From the NCBI GenBank assembly GCA_963556145.1, contig OY744469.1, positions 4,808,767 through 4,872,766 on the forward strand: a stretch of 64,000 nt of DNA. The letters are read 5' to 3'. The notes beneath the pieces are model-generated. The model did not search any database, was not told where the DNA came from, and was given only the letters and a program-made list of their open reading frames with translations. The translations under genes were made by a program, and so were the position numbers. The DNA comes from Hygrocybe punicea. Taxonomy: Eukaryota > Basidiomycota > Agaricomycetes > Agaricales > Hygrophoraceae. Shown here piece after piece: positions 1 through 12,058 of the stretch; within the stretch, counting starts at the first letter, position 1; every line of letters begins with the position of its first letter.

Positions 1-542
1 AAAAAGGCGTTGTTTGGCAACAGCATCCGAACAAAACATCAGGCCACAGCCTCCACAGCTTCTATCAAGTACACAGCCTCTATCACAGCCTCTATCAAGT
101 ACAAAAATCAGTCAATTAATAAATTGTATATCGACCTGGATACGACGTGAAAGCTTGAACTATGCCATATATCAAATGATTCACATGAGTTGATAATAGG
201 TGTACATCTACGAGTAAGTATATATATGTTGGTGGAACACAGGGTGGATGGATAAAAGGAGCCAGACGTGAGGTGAGATGGCGGCGGATCATGATGGGAT
301 CGTGTAGAAAATTGAGTGACCACAGCAGTGAACGATGACCGGCCAATTTAAACAAGGTATACGTTTTAAGATAGGGCGCAACTTAGGGACAAGAATGCGA
401 CTAAAATGGCAGTAGGGGTGATAGGGCAGTAAAATGGACGATTGTTATCGAAAGCGATAGTGAGGATCGGCTCGGCTCGGTGAAGCGAATGGGACGAAGA
501 AAGGGTCAGGCAGGCTGTGCGAAAGACGTTGACCAGGCATAG

Positions 543-590
543 GGTGGTGGTGGTGGTGGTGGTGGTGGTGGTGGTGGTGGTGGTGGTGGT
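543..590. repeat. (GGT)16 microsatellite
   Basis: A perfect trinucleotide run of about 16 GGT units lies about 36 bp beyond the stop codon of the minus-strand gene at 627-1754, probably in its 3' UTR (read there as ACC). Short polyhistidine or polyproline open frames across it are artefacts of the repeat. Confidence 0.95.
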
Positions 591-626
591 TGGAATGTTG
601 CGGGGAGAGTGGACATGAGAATGCGG

Positions 627-1754
627 TTACGAGACTCCCGCAATCTCGATAAAGCTCCGCCAGTTCCATGACGACTCATCCTCGCGGGCATCCGTAAAGC
701 TCGTAAGGGGAAACCACGATTCCTTCATGGTAAGTCTGCCTTTGCGACTCCGTGAGAGTTTCGACAAGGAAGAGTGGGTGGCAATGGATAGAGCCTTGGC
801 GGCGCGAGTGGATTTCCGTCTCGGAGGCATTGCGGGTGGTACGATGACATCCTCATCCAATATTGCAGCGATGCATGAGGCGAGGGCGGAATCCGACAAT
901 CTACCCTCCGATTGTGGTCTTATCGGTGATTGCGACCCGCTGTTATCCTCGTCGTCTTCATCGTCGGACATGCTCATGAAGTTGCGCTGCACGGGCTGGG
1001 TGGGGCTTGAGCGGCCCTCTAAGCGTGCAAGGGCATGGGATCGGTTGAACTTGCGGTGACCAGTTGACGTGGATGGGATGCATAGGTGCATTTTTTTATC
1101 GCGAGGGCTGCGGACATGTTGTACAAGGGATGGGGCCGAGTGAGAGGCTTGTTCGAGTGAAGAGAATCTGAGAGGCGGTGTGCTGATAATGGGTGGAAGA
1201 CGCGGTGGTAGATCGGAAAGTAGCAGAGATGGGGGTCGAGCTCGTGCAGGAATGTCGGGGAGAGATGCGATTGGTGCAGGTTTCGGTGATGGGATGGTAC
1301 GGAGTGATTCGCGAGATTTGCGACGCTGAACTTTGGCTATGGTTGGTGTCAAGTAGTTTCTTGTCCTATCGAGGAAGATGAGGCTTGCGCCAAAGACAAA
1401 ACATAGGACATACGAGCAATTTGGAAAGAGGACAAGCTCGGGCCTCGTCGACCATGTCGTCGATTTGGATAGGGTCGAAGCCTTGCGCTGCAGGCCAACT
1501 GAACGCAACGAATAGGACTCTGCCAGGTCCAAGGATAAGAAGGAGCGAAGCTCTCTTGTCGAGCGTTTCGGTTGTAATGTACAATAGAAGGCACAGGAGA
1601 CATCTGCGCTGGAACGAAGGCAGGGCGGGTTGTCTGAGGGTAGACTGCCCCGTCGTGGAGCGTGCTGTGGGAGGGGGACTGGGGAAGAGCAACGGGATGG
1701 AGTAGCTGACAAGAGGCCGGAGGTGAAGAAAGGGGAATAGGGGGAGGGGAACAT
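627..1754 (-). CDS. hypothetical protein, about 375 aa
   Basis: Not recognised. The frame stays open from 1844 to 627, but I choose the internal ATG at 1754 because a TATATATA box (1797-1804) lies 43 bp upstream of it, which would leave the more upstream codon untranscribed. The product is rich in Ser, Pro and Arg, has one hydrophobic stretch (around SYVLCFVFGASLIFL) that could be a membrane segment, and an acidic DDEDDEDN patch in the C-terminal half. Neighbouring genes all have short introns, so the single-exon reading may hide one or two. The frame is probably real because it is long in an otherwise AT-rich region, but no function can be assigned. Confidence 0.5.
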   Translation of the reverse strand: MFPSPYSPFFTSGLLSATPSRCSSPVPLPQHAPRRGSLPSDNPPCLRSSADVSCAFYCTLQPKRSTRELRSFLSLDLAESYSLRSVGLQRKASTLSKSTTWSTRPELVLFPNCSYVLCFVFGASLIFLDRTRNYLTPTIAKVQRRKSRESLRTIPSPKPAPIASLPDIPARARPPSLLLSDLPPRLPPIISTPPLRFSSLEQASHSAPSLVQHVRSPRDKKMHLCIPSTSTGHRKFNRSHALARLEGRSSPTQPVQRNFMSMSDDEDDEDNSGSQSPIRPQSEGRLSDSALASCIAAILDEDVIVPPAMPPRRKSTRAAKALSIATHSSLSKLSRSRKGRLTMKESWFPLTSFTDAREDESSWNWRSFIEIAGVS

Positions 1755-1796
1755 TGTGAAGGGGGAAAGATGGAGGGTGGGGGAAAGGTCGGTGGT

Positions 1797-1804
1797 TATA
1801 TATA
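1797..1804 (-). promoter_or_regulatory. TATA box candidate for the 627-1754 gene
   Basis: TATATATA (self-complementary) sits 43 bp upstream of the ATG at 1754 on the minus strand, a plausible spacing for a fungal core promoter. Confidence 0.35.
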
Positions 1805-1844
1805 CAAGCCAGAGTTCGCCGAACTTGAAGTGACAACGATGCAC

Positions 1845-3907
1845 ATTTATTTTATTTTTATTATAATAATTTGTATTTCAGGGTCAATTCACGTCATCAC
1901 AAAACATCTCCACTGTCACAGCAAACTTATAACCGGCTCCCTGGCCAACCCAACGACGAAACGGCGAAAACAATAATGCTCAAAAATCCGAGATCGTTAA
2001 TCGCGAAAATATTCATCAAATACTCTTTTTCCAGCCCGGCTCTCACTTTACCGAAAATGTCTCACCGTTTCTCACCAGACCTGGAAACCGGCCAACAAAT
2101 GCGCGACAACTTCAAGTTGGTACCTGTCACATTTAACTATTTCAATGAAGTTCATGGCAACTTTCATGGCACTTTACTAGGTGTCGTCCACCCGCTGATC
2201 ATTGCAGTCAAATTTGCTTGTTGCCCGCAAGCTCAGGTGCACGAACTGAAAATGGCTAAGTTCTCCCAGCATCAACACGTTTTGTTCATATTGCCATTTT
2301 TGGGGGCAATGTTTTCCCGTTCGTTTTTCCCGTAAGAATCAAAGCCGTTGATCAGAACTCCCCTCAGTGCACGGGCACCCGGCAATCTGCAGTCTGTCAG
2401 AGTCACGCTCAGCCTGGCCTCAGACCTCCACAGAGACCTATCGAGGCTTCATCGCTTCATCAAGCTTCATGCAGTGCAATCTCCGCCAAAATCGCACGAA
2501 TACCCAATCCGTCGACATGTGTCAATGCGTCCATGTGCAACCACTAGGTCACCCGACCAACCCATTCATTTTACTTAATTCCCACCGCAAGTGGGCGTCG
2601 GCCTGCTGAATACAGCAAAAACTGCTTATTTCTTCACGTGAAACCCAACTCTCTACTCTTGACATCAATGAAACATTGATGTTTTCTTTCGAACAGGATC
2701 TGCGGCATTGGAGGAGAAGTGACTCAAATTACCACCTGTTCCACACGATACAGTATTACTGCATCGTGTTGAACGTTGACCAGGAAGATTTCATATTCGA
2801 GTTTGCTGCCTTACGAGATTCTCCATTGAAACCGGCTCGGCATTTTGGCACTGTTACCGAGATTTCGACATGATCTGCAATCTGGACCTGTCCCAAAATA
2901 GAAGTCCGGCTAGTTCCGCCAGGTACCCGATGCTAAGATTTTCGACTCTTGCTTTCAAACTTAGTTTCAACGAGTCGGACTCAAACTCGCCGACGTGATC
3001 AACCCTATAATATCTGCTCAAGAAGAAAATCTTGGATCACACCATGACGCCATACAGAAGTTAACCGTGGTGGCTACTGTTACAACCCCTGCAACACTTA
3101 GGTTTTGTTGCTAGACTTCACCTCCAAAATCAAAGATGTAGGCCCATCACATCAGTTACAAAATTAAAATTATAGGAAATGTGAGAAATGTGAAACCTAT
3201 AAAATTAGAATGTGTTGATTATTACAATCAAGTAGGGCTAGTATGACCATTTAGACTACGTCACTTTTTCATGCTAACATGACAAACTTTTGGTTTCAGA
3301 CATTTTGTAAGACTAATTTATGGTATGTGGCAGAGTGGATCTATAGACACCAACTGAAAATTTTCCATTGTAAAAGACCATATCACCTCTTACCATCTAC
3401 CTCTAGGGCCTGACAGGGGTTTGGGCATTTATATATATGGAACAAAATATCCATATTGTTGGAATTACTTGGACTTTTGGTGGGTAATGGTTGTTGAAAA
3501 TTCTTGGCAGACCTATGTCCATCATTTCTTCATTATCCACACTGTATACAAGAGATAAAATCCATACAATACCACCTATAAACTCCAATGAGAAATTCAC
3601 CCCCTGCTATGTCCATTAGGCAAATGCAAGGATATACATAAAACAAACATTTTCTCCCTATACCATGAAGTTAATACATGTAAATTGAGCCTATAAACTT
3701 CAAATAGATTGCAGGATCAAAAACTCATGGGTTACCCATGTCCTTGTCATTGCCATTGTTCATGTCCTTGTCATTGTTTGACCTGGCTGAGCATTGTAAC
3801 CGCACTGCTGATGAAAGTGCCACTAGGCTGTGGCCTGATGGCCTGGCTCATGGCTTGTAAATACTTGAGCAGAGCCATAGGCCATCAAAAGCCAGCACAT
3901 CAGGAAA
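1845..3907. other. AT-rich intergenic DNA, no gene seen
   Basis: Only short open frames without domain signatures are present. The one thing worth noting is a motif near 3178-3220 that recurs near 26527-26575, listed separately. Confidence 0.5.
3178..3220 (+). repeat. dispersed repeat copy 1 (ends in TTAGAATGTGTTG)
   Basis: About 43 bp containing GAAACCTATAAAATTAGAAT closely matches 26527-26575, where GGAACCTATAAAAATTAGAA occurs in the same orientation. Both copies end in TTAGAATGTGTTG. It is probably a conserved end of an old transposon; the rest of that element was not recognised. Confidence 0.6.
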
Positions 3908-4622
3908 ACCTAATTTATTGCTGTTTTCAGTAATTTTGGTGGAACTTGAAAAGTGCACCAAATTCAGCAATATCTGTATTTTTTAAATAACTAATACTAA
4001 TGAGAGACTGTATGGATTGTTAAGGGACAGGGGGGAATCATCTATGTGAATAACACATGTATTACAAAAGATATAAACAATTCACCTGTTTGCAGTCAAT
4101 CTGTATGAGACAAGTAACTCCACAACCAGACTTCAGATCAACATGATTGTAGGGGGCAAAATTTATCAATGGTTCTGGAGCTAGGCAGCCCCATAATTAA
4201 TGTTGCACACTTTTTATTTTTACATGGAGTTATGAATATACAAAATAATGTAGAGTATTCAGGAATGATAGATCCTGCATAGATTGTTCACACATGAATG
4301 ATTTCTTGAATAAAATGTGGGGCTGCCTAGCCCCAGAATCATAGATAATTTTTTCCCCTGCAATCATGTTGATCTGAGGTCTGGTTGTGGAGTTATTTGT
4401 CTCATACAAAATGGTGACTGCAAACAGGTGAATTGTTTATATCTATGTAATACATGTATTATCCAGGAACAACACATGGGGCTGCCTAGCCCTTGTAAAT
4501 AGATGATTCCTACCTGTCACACCTTAACAATCCATACAGTATTTCATTAGTTATTTAAAAAATACAGAATTTGGTGCACTTTTGAAGCTCTGCCAAGATT
4601 ATTGAAAATGGCAATAAGACAG
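3908..4622. repeat. foldback element, about 290 bp imperfect inverted arms
   Basis: Left arm about 3908-4193, right arm about 4316-4622, loop about 120 bp. Paired landmarks are GCTAGGCAGCCCC (left) with GGGGCTGCCTAGC (right), AGATCAACATGATTG with CAATCATGTTGATCT, CAATTCACCTGTTTGCA with TGCAAACAGGTGAATTG, and AGTGCACCAAATTC with GAATTTGGTGCACT. The right arm has an extra segment of about 30 bp near 4470-4500. No transposase is inside. It fits a foldback/MITE-type element; target duplications were not identified. Confidence 0.75.
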
Positions 4623-4729
4623 GCTCTAGCCAGCCTTGCTGAGAGGATGAGAGCTGTATCCCAGAACACCATAGTTTGTATGTCTGATAAGAGCATTCAA
4701 GCTAGAAAGGTCCTGAAATGTTACGTTTC

Positions 4730-6240
4730 CAACTCCGCTTCCAACCCCGATGCCCATTCCGATACCCACCATGACGATTCCACTTCACCATACCTTCCTT
4801 TTTCGTTCCCCTTTACCTTTTGTCTTCTTTTGGACATTGTTGTTTATTCTTGTCCTTGTTCTCTTTTGTCCCTTCTTCTAGAACAATCCAGACCGACCAT
4901 GGACATCTCCCACGTGACCTTGTTGTACCCGAATAGTCCCCTTGCCGACGGATGTCACCGACATTGTCTTTTCCCTTCGATATCTTGTTTACGCTATCCC
5001 ACGACAAACCGATCACAATGGCTGTACTCCCGACACAGCTCATTACCGTAATTGTTCTTGGCAGCATTGCCATCACCTTCCTGATCGGTTTCTACCTTGT
5101 TATGATCTATCTTTGGCATCGGCACCGAAACCCTTCCACCATTGATACTTCTGACTTCCACCTCGACAATATATCGACACGTAATTGACAATTGCCATTC
5201 CTGGATATTTGGTTTCCATATTCGTACCCTGTGCCCACCATTATCCTCCCTGACGATCCGATGACATTCCTCACCTGCATGCGAACTCTGAACAATCCCT
5301 GATCACAGGACATTTCACTGTTCCCTCTAATCCGACCATTGCCGAAGCACATTCTTTTGGACTTCGACCACAGACCATACGACTTCCCCAAACAGTGAAC
5401 CAACCCCTATTGCATATTGTTCGCACGACATCGCTTCATTGCAGTACCCGACGACTTGTTCCCACAGCTTGTCACCTGTGCCCATGACTCGAAACCTGGA
5501 CCCACATTCATTTATCCTTTTCCATCGATGATCTCGATACCTCCCACACTCGTTTACAATGATACCCTTTCTTGGACGAATACCGACATCAGGTGGACTG
5601 CATTGTTCCACAGACAGGACAAGACATTGCTCCTCGATACGTCATCGACACAGACATCATCATCCGGTACAGCTTATGCTGTTCACATGTCTGACCTCGA
5701 CTATCCCACCATCCTAGTTGGTTTTCCCTCCATACATTCCTTTGTTTTCCTTTATACCGACCTTGTCGCTATGTCCCCGCTACCTCAGGACACTCTCATC
5801 ACCAATCCTACACTGGACGATACCCATCTTCGACCTGACCGTGCAATGCACTTGCCAGACTGTGCACTTGCCTGTTACAGCAAGTGTAGACCCCGAATAG
5901 GCAATTCTGCACATCACATGATCCGATGACAAATCATCCGAGTCATCCGGACCCCCTCTATTCCTCAATGACACCTGGGCCTCCAGTTGGATCGCGAGAA
6001 CATCGACATGAGGACGCCTCATGTCTGCCTCATGGTGAAAACATGGTGTAGTTGGACATGTTGTAGCTTCATGGTTGGATTCCCATTTACCTCCCCTCAA
6101 GTCCATTCACTATATCTACTGTCCTTGTTGTTGGTTCGGACTTTTTCTTCTTTTCCTTTCTTTACGTTTAGTCTGGTTCTTGGGGCAGACTCATCTTGTT
6201 TGGGTAACCCCCACGGCTCGCAATGACATAGACCTTGACC
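4730..6240 (+). other. decayed coding-like stretch (ORFs 5018-5188, 5417-5929)
   Basis: The stretch is C-rich on the plus strand and clearly different from the AT-rich flanks. A frame from the ATG at 5018 to 5188 gives 56 aa with one strong hydrophobic segment (ITVIVLGSIAITFLIGFYLV) followed by a basic WHRHR motif. A second frame at 5417-5929 gives 170 aa with no recognised domain. No frame spans the block, so it is either a multi-exon gene I could not assemble or a decayed gene or element. No function is proposed. Confidence 0.3.
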
Positions 6241-9200
6241 CCCCCCCCTCTTAGCAGTGTTGTCTTAGCTGTAAGCAACAATGAAAACTGCTGTCCTCTC
6301 CTCTGGAATCCGATCCCTAGTTAAGTTGATTGTTGCCGGAGCCCGCTGCAGAAGCGATCCGTAACATGAAATCTGAGTCTCCAAGTCAAAATTCTTGTCC
6401 TTTTTCAGCTAGTTTGGCAGAGCAAGCAAAAAATACCAAAAAGTAGTCTGTTGTATAAACCACTTGTCAGAATCCTGCAAAATGACTTGGTCTTCAACCT
6501 GGCTGTTATTGGTATCATCTTATTACCGACTGAAGCCAAAATTACTCAATCTCAATGTTTTGTGTTTCTTAAGGCCTTTCATGACAGATGGTCATGAAAA
6601 TGTCTCTTGAAGAACTTCATGGACATGTTGAAACATTGCAGAATGTGTCAAAGGGATCTTGAAGGGATCACATGAGCCAGAATTGGATTGGAATCAAATA
6701 AAGTGAGAATCAGAATTACCTCATGAAATAGGTCAAATGAAGGATTGGACACTTATCCACAGCATATAACATAAACACATATAAACCTAGATATATGTTG
6801 GAGATGGAACCCCTTCAACCCAATAAGGACGTCTGTGCATTTGAGATTTCAGTCTCCAAAGAGCAACACATAAATTGACGTCGCTTCGTAGTGCTACTAG
6901 TGCCAGACATTGCTTGGGGGTGCTGGACAGGCACATTGCTATTTTAAGCAAAATATTTATGATTTTTTAAGTCCAATTTGGAAGGGGGGTACTGACCCCC
7001 TTCCCAGAAATCATGTTTATGATGGCATTTTAGGCTGTTTGGGTATGAAAAAAATTCTGGGGTATCTGCAGCATCCCTGCCCTTAAGGTTCAGGAGTGCA
7101 ATTTATATCTAGGATTTGGCATTTATGCATGGATTCACCTCCATTATGTGCTTAGGAATATGAGCTGCATATTATCAGAGCACCCTCAGGCCAGGCCAAA
7201 GCTGCCCAAGCTGGGCTAGTATTGCAGTTATGGTCATCAAAACATTTATTGTCTTTTTCAGTTAAGTTGGTGAAGCCTAAAAATCATGTTCAAAAACAGC
7301 AATTCCTATAGAAGTCTCACAACTCACAAAAACACAAAGGATCATTATCAGAGTAGCACCAGAATGCTTTGAGGAACTAGTATATGAATAATATAATAGG
7401 CTGCTGAGGCCTTGAAATTGTGAAATAAGGTCTCAACGTTGGGATTGCATAGTATTGTATTTGAATATTTTTGATAATTATATTTTGGCCAGTTGAGAAC
7501 CTGATTTTCTGGCTCTTGGTCAGTGACAACAGCTGCTGTCAGTCTTAGATTTGTGAAAATATCATTTGTTCATGGTTTCATTTGAGTACTCACTGACATT
7601 TTGTCAAATTGGATTTTTCCAGCACAAAAAAGACAATCAATAGACTCTTCCTGGGTTGAGCTCTCGCAAGATAAGTCAATTTCAAAACTATAATGTTTGT
7701 CAGCCACTTTTTATACTCCGCGGCTTGAACATAATTAGGGTCGACCGGGCAGTCGACTTCCCGAGCCAGGAGCAAAATAGGTTTCTGAGTCGGAGGCGCT
7801 ACCGCGGAATCACTTGGCCTATTGGAACTCTTAACAAAGAGAGAGTTTATCCCGTTTGTTTGCAATTCTGGTTTTGACCCCGACACCCCGGATGCCTGCA
7901 AATCTGATGTGCGTCGTCAATCTCTTCGAATTGGGTTAGTTCTCGGTAATCCTGTACAGGTTGATGCCATGGTGTACGTGTCTCAGCGCTGCAATCAACC
8001 CCTATTAATATTTCTGGTGACCGTATTGACACTGTCACTGTGCCAGCTTTTCGGGGGTATTAGAGTTATCCGTGTTGCCGTTTACACCTCCCGGAGATTT
8101 GATCGCAGCCACCCCTATAGTGGCCTGTTGTCCTCTTGGATATCAGACCTCCGTTACCGCACGGGCGGGCATCGTCGAAGGGGTCTTCGTTTTGGATGCA
8201 TTCTTGTCTAACAGAATCTTGACAAGACAACAATCAAATTCCACAAGTATTTCCAATATATCGTTGTCAGCTCGGGATAGGTCATCCCGAATGAGCATCC
8301 CGCGCGTTTCTCCCGGCATCATTGTCCCGACCGTGACCAGGCACGACTCACCCTTGGAGTTGACTGAGACATGTTTCCGAGTCTACTAGTACTGTCTGCA
8401 TGGTTAAACGTCGACTACCATCTTGGTTGGCAGGCCTCTCTCTCCGCATCAAAATACCGAGGCTATCTGGTGCCTTCTTACCCGCACAGAGCCGAATTCA
8501 GAGAAATGAATGTGCGCAAGATTAGGCACCGGGTAACCATTGGTGCGGTTAAGGATGTTGGACCCTGCCCATTCTACGGCCTGGCGGCATTGAATGAATA
8601 CACGGCCGATTTAATCAACGATGACCATATGCAAGGTTAGAAACAGGAACAGGGTTACCGCTGGTGCCTTTCAGGATTTCGGCGCCCTAGCATCCCTATT
8701 CCTAAAGCTACCCTGTCTACGGCCTCGCCGAAAGGAACGGTGCCACGGTAACTCAGCGGTCTGTCCGTTCAGTTGTGGTTAGGCAAGGTCAGGAAGCCTC
8801 GGGCCATACTAATCAGTTATGTGCAACCCTGCTGTTTTCCATCACCATGAAGCGGTGCGTTTCTGCTACTACGAAGCACTGTCAATTGAAATATAGTTGA
8901 TGACAGCAAGGTTTTGAACATTGTTGAGACGATACCGCATTGCCGGTGTCTCAGTGACAGGCCATTCAGCTTGACACAAACGGGCTGACAAGACTTGCAC
9001 GGTTATTGTCTATATTCGAGCGTATTAAAAAACAATCCGGCAGCCGCGATCAACATTCGACTAGGAGACTATTCGGGGGTGTGTGCTCCCCTTAAAAGAG
9101 CTCTATTGTGGTCGCACACCTAACAAAGGAGAGGACGGTACCAGGAGAAAAAGTAATCACTTGTAACATAGGGTTGTAATGTCCGGGATTCCTCAATACC

Positions 9201-9300
9201 ATCTATCGTGTTGGTTGATATCATAGGCGTCGAAACGATCCAAGGACGTACATCTATGTGATATGCAAATGCTTTTTTTTGGGGGGGGATTTCGTAACCA
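6241..9300. other. intergenic DNA, no gene supported
   Basis: Mostly AT-rich. From about 7820 to 8900 base composition rises and short open frames appear (7822-8211 and 8371-8640 on the plus strand), but none carries a recognisable domain or a splice pattern I could extend. A small G/C hairpin (GGAAGGGGGG, 6 nt loop, CCCCCTTCC) lies near 6979-7003. Confidence 0.4.
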
Positions 9301-10538
9301 CTACTTGCCGCCTGTGGTACCAAGACCCATGGCGGTCTTGAAGGTGTCGTAGATCCACCATTGGAAACCTATATGGTTCAAATTGTGAGTTTATGCGCAA
9401 CGACAACGACTGCAACTTCTTACCAGTGAGAGTACCTGAAGAGCGATACTCAGCATTTTTAAACCAAGGAATAACCAGAGACAAGCGCACCGATCATGAT
9501 AACCCTGGTGCCGAGACCCTTAGTGGCCAAGGCACCGATACCGACCTCACTGGCAATGGCGCCGACCGACTTGCCCTTATTTTCAGCCTTGCCGAGGAGG
9601 GAGACGAGTGAATCAGCAGGGTGCGATACGATGGCGCAGATGACACCGGCGAGGTAACCAGACGCAAAGGTGACCCCGAGCTGTGTGCCTTTGCCGTAGG
9701 ATGATTTTTCCTCGGTGAAGACGTGGGTGTAGAAGAGTTGGACTATCTTCTCGAAGAAAAAGAATTTCGCCATGGTATATGGGATCTACAAATCGTATTC
9801 GATTAGGGAAACATCAAATAGTTCTATAATCAAGGGAGCTCTTACTTGACGCGACCAGAGGGGGACGAGAGAGCCGAAGGGATAGCGGGTCTCCGCCCTC
9901 ATCTTGCTCATCTCTCGGATGGCAGCGAGGAAATGGACGGGAAAGGTACCATTTGGACTGGTTTGAATCTTTACCTTGGTCATCTCGAGGGGACATAGAG
10001 CAATATCGGCGAAGACCTCGGCAGACGCTGAGCCGGCGAGCCAGATAGCGGGCTTGTACTTGTCGGAGGCCTCCTCCCCAGCCATGTTCATGTACATATC
10101 TTTGAATATTTCGTACAGACCATACTTGAACATGCCTTGCAGGGAATAACCGACAAATGTAGGTCCAAAGCCTTTCCAGATACCCGTTGCGCCCTCTTCT
10201 TTGATGAGAAGGCGGAGGCCGGAACTGAGGCTGGTATATTTTTTAGGGCTAACCTGACGAGAAGAAGAAAGTGACGGTGTGAGCTTATAGCTTTGTAGGC
10301 TAAATAGAACACACCTGCATGTTGCATTTAGCAACATCGAGAGGTGTGATTCCAGCGTGTGTAACGCCACATGCCAAGATACCACCGAGCATGCACTTTG
10401 AATAATATGAGACATCATGGGGAACGGGGCCAAGGTACCTAGCAAGAAATGAGTTTGCCCTCAATGACAAGACGTTTAACGGTTGCGGTTTACCCACCTG
10501 GCGTCCCACTTGCCGCTGATAGGTGCCAACTGTGCCAT
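9301..10538 (-). CDS. MIR1: mitochondrial phosphate carrier, 315 aa, six exons
   Basis: Inner-membrane solute carrier importing phosphate (with H+) into the matrix for ATP synthesis. Exons on the minus strand: 10498-10538, 10315-10438, 9846-10253, 9491-9785, 9424-9435, 9301-9368 (948 nt; all joins keep frame; introns 55-61 nt). Three carrier repeats are visible: first signature [12 protein letters not shown], then [21 protein letters not shown], second signature [14 protein letters not shown], then [11 protein letters not shown], third signature [12 protein letters not shown], and the C-terminal [14 protein letters not shown] typical of PiC/Mir1. Yeast Mir1 is 311 aa. The fifth exon is only 12 nt and is needed to complete MIGTLTG. 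Start ATG at 10538 ([13 protein letters not shown]) precedes the conserved [16 protein letters not shown]. Divergently arranged with RIB3. Confidence 0.93.
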
Positions 10539-10951
10539 TTCTGGGTTTCTGGTGACGCGTTACCGGAATCCTGCTGTCCTGTCCAGATGCAAGCGCAAGC
10601 GTGAGTTTTCGACGGTGAAAAGTCAAGGGAACACGGAAGCTGTGAAAATTTGCAGTTCCGCGATTGGCCGAGATGCTGACACATTTGCGACAAATCATCA
10701 ATTTCGCAGAAATGTTTTCTTGTTTTCTTGGACGATCCCCGGCTGCCCTGTCGCATTTCCAAGACTGAAGCAACCCTTGTAGGTGCGATACCAAATTTCT
10801 GCGGTTTTTTTCTGATTTTTTTGAGTCCCGTATAACTTATCCGCAAAGCCGATGCCAACAAATCACTCCCTGGCACGGGCATGATTATATATGACACTGA
10901 AATTCGAGTCGCCATCCATCCAACCGTCCAACCGACCAACCTCCACCATCA
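10539..10951. promoter_or_regulatory. divergent MIR1/RIB3 promoter region
   Basis: About 410 bp separate the two start codons. A TATA-like TTATATAT (10885-10892) lies 60 bp upstream of the RIB3 ATG. No regulatory motif for either gene was recognised beyond this. Confidence 0.45.
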
Positions 10952-11865
10952 ATGGCCCCAGTTGCTGTCCTTCCTTCCCCTCCAACCCCCTTTTTCCCAA
11001 AGGAATTCTCTCATTCGACACAAACTCCCGGCCAGTCCCGCAGGCCTGTTCCAGTCCCCTCTGCGGTCACCAACATTCCACCCAAACAAGTGACTGACCC
11101 GCCAAAACGGTCGTCTTTTGCATTTGACGTCGTAGAGGATGCTCTGGATGCATTTGCCAGAGGAGAATTTCTCGTAGTGATGGATGACGAGAATCGGGAG
11201 AACGAGGGCGACTTGATCCTTGCTGCCGCCCACTGTTCGACCGAGAAGATGGCTTGGATGATCAAACATACTAGGTCCGCTCAACCTCGCCCGAGTTTCT
11301 TATGCCTCCGCTCACCTTGACGTGCAGCGGGTACGTTTGTATCGCCCTCCCCGGTGAACGCCTGAAGGAGTTGGCCATACCCATGATGGTCCCCAATAAC
11401 GAAGAACGACATCGAACAGCATACACGGTGACTGCCGATTATAAATATGGTGTGTAACGCTTATTCTTTCATCCCGTCTTATTGGGATACTTTAATCCTG
11501 AGTTACCTCAAGGGACAACCACTGGCATATCGGCCCACGACCGTGCCTTGACCGCACGTGCATTGGCGTCCTCCTCTTCCCAACCCTCCGATTTCACGCG
11601 CCCAGGCCACATGGTTCCCCTCCGGGCGCGTGAGGACGGCGTCCTAACGCGAAAAGGCCACACCGAGAGCGCCGTCGACCTATGCCGTTTGTGTAACCTC
11701 CCCCAAGCAGGACTCTTGTGCGAGCTGGTAAATGACGACGCAGAGGGAAGTATGGCGAGACGAGATGACTGCAGAGCGTTTGCAGACAAGTGGGGGTTGA
11801 AGATGATCAGTGTCGAAATGCTGGCGGATTGGAGGAGGCGGACAGAGCATGTTAATGGCGCATAG
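10952..11865 (+). CDS. RIB3: 3,4-dihydroxy-2-butanone 4-phosphate synthase, 265 aa
   Basis: Converts ribulose 5-phosphate to 3,4-dihydroxy-2-butanone 4-phosphate plus formate, a branch of riboflavin synthesis. Exons 10952-11274, 11328-11449, 11513-11865 (798 nt, introns 53 and 63 nt, both phase-consistent). The active-site acidic loop [18 protein letters not shown] is intact. Later conserved blocks are [53 protein letters not shown] and [14 protein letters not shown], with [13 protein letters not shown] near the C-terminus. About 50 N-terminal residues before the enzyme domain are Pro/Ser-rich, making it longer than yeast Rib3 (about 208 aa); they might be a leader or a low-complexity extension. 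It is a stand-alone enzyme, with no GTP cyclohydrolase II domain. Confidence 0.94.
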
Positions 11866-12058
11866 CTAGTGATGGTTACAGCACGGGATGTCTACTATAA
11901 CGACACCGATAATTAAGAAGTGTATCTAACATTTGTAAATGCTCGTAACGTTTGCCTCTGGTTCTGGAAGGCTGGGGGGATAATAGAGAAACGCTCAACA
12001 CTATTGTACATTCAGGGCAACGAGGTGTCCTATCTGATACACGGGATGGTATGCCAGC

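Noticed and set aside
445..691. Open frames rich in polyhistidine and polyproline
   Set aside because: They only read through the (GGT)16 microsatellite.
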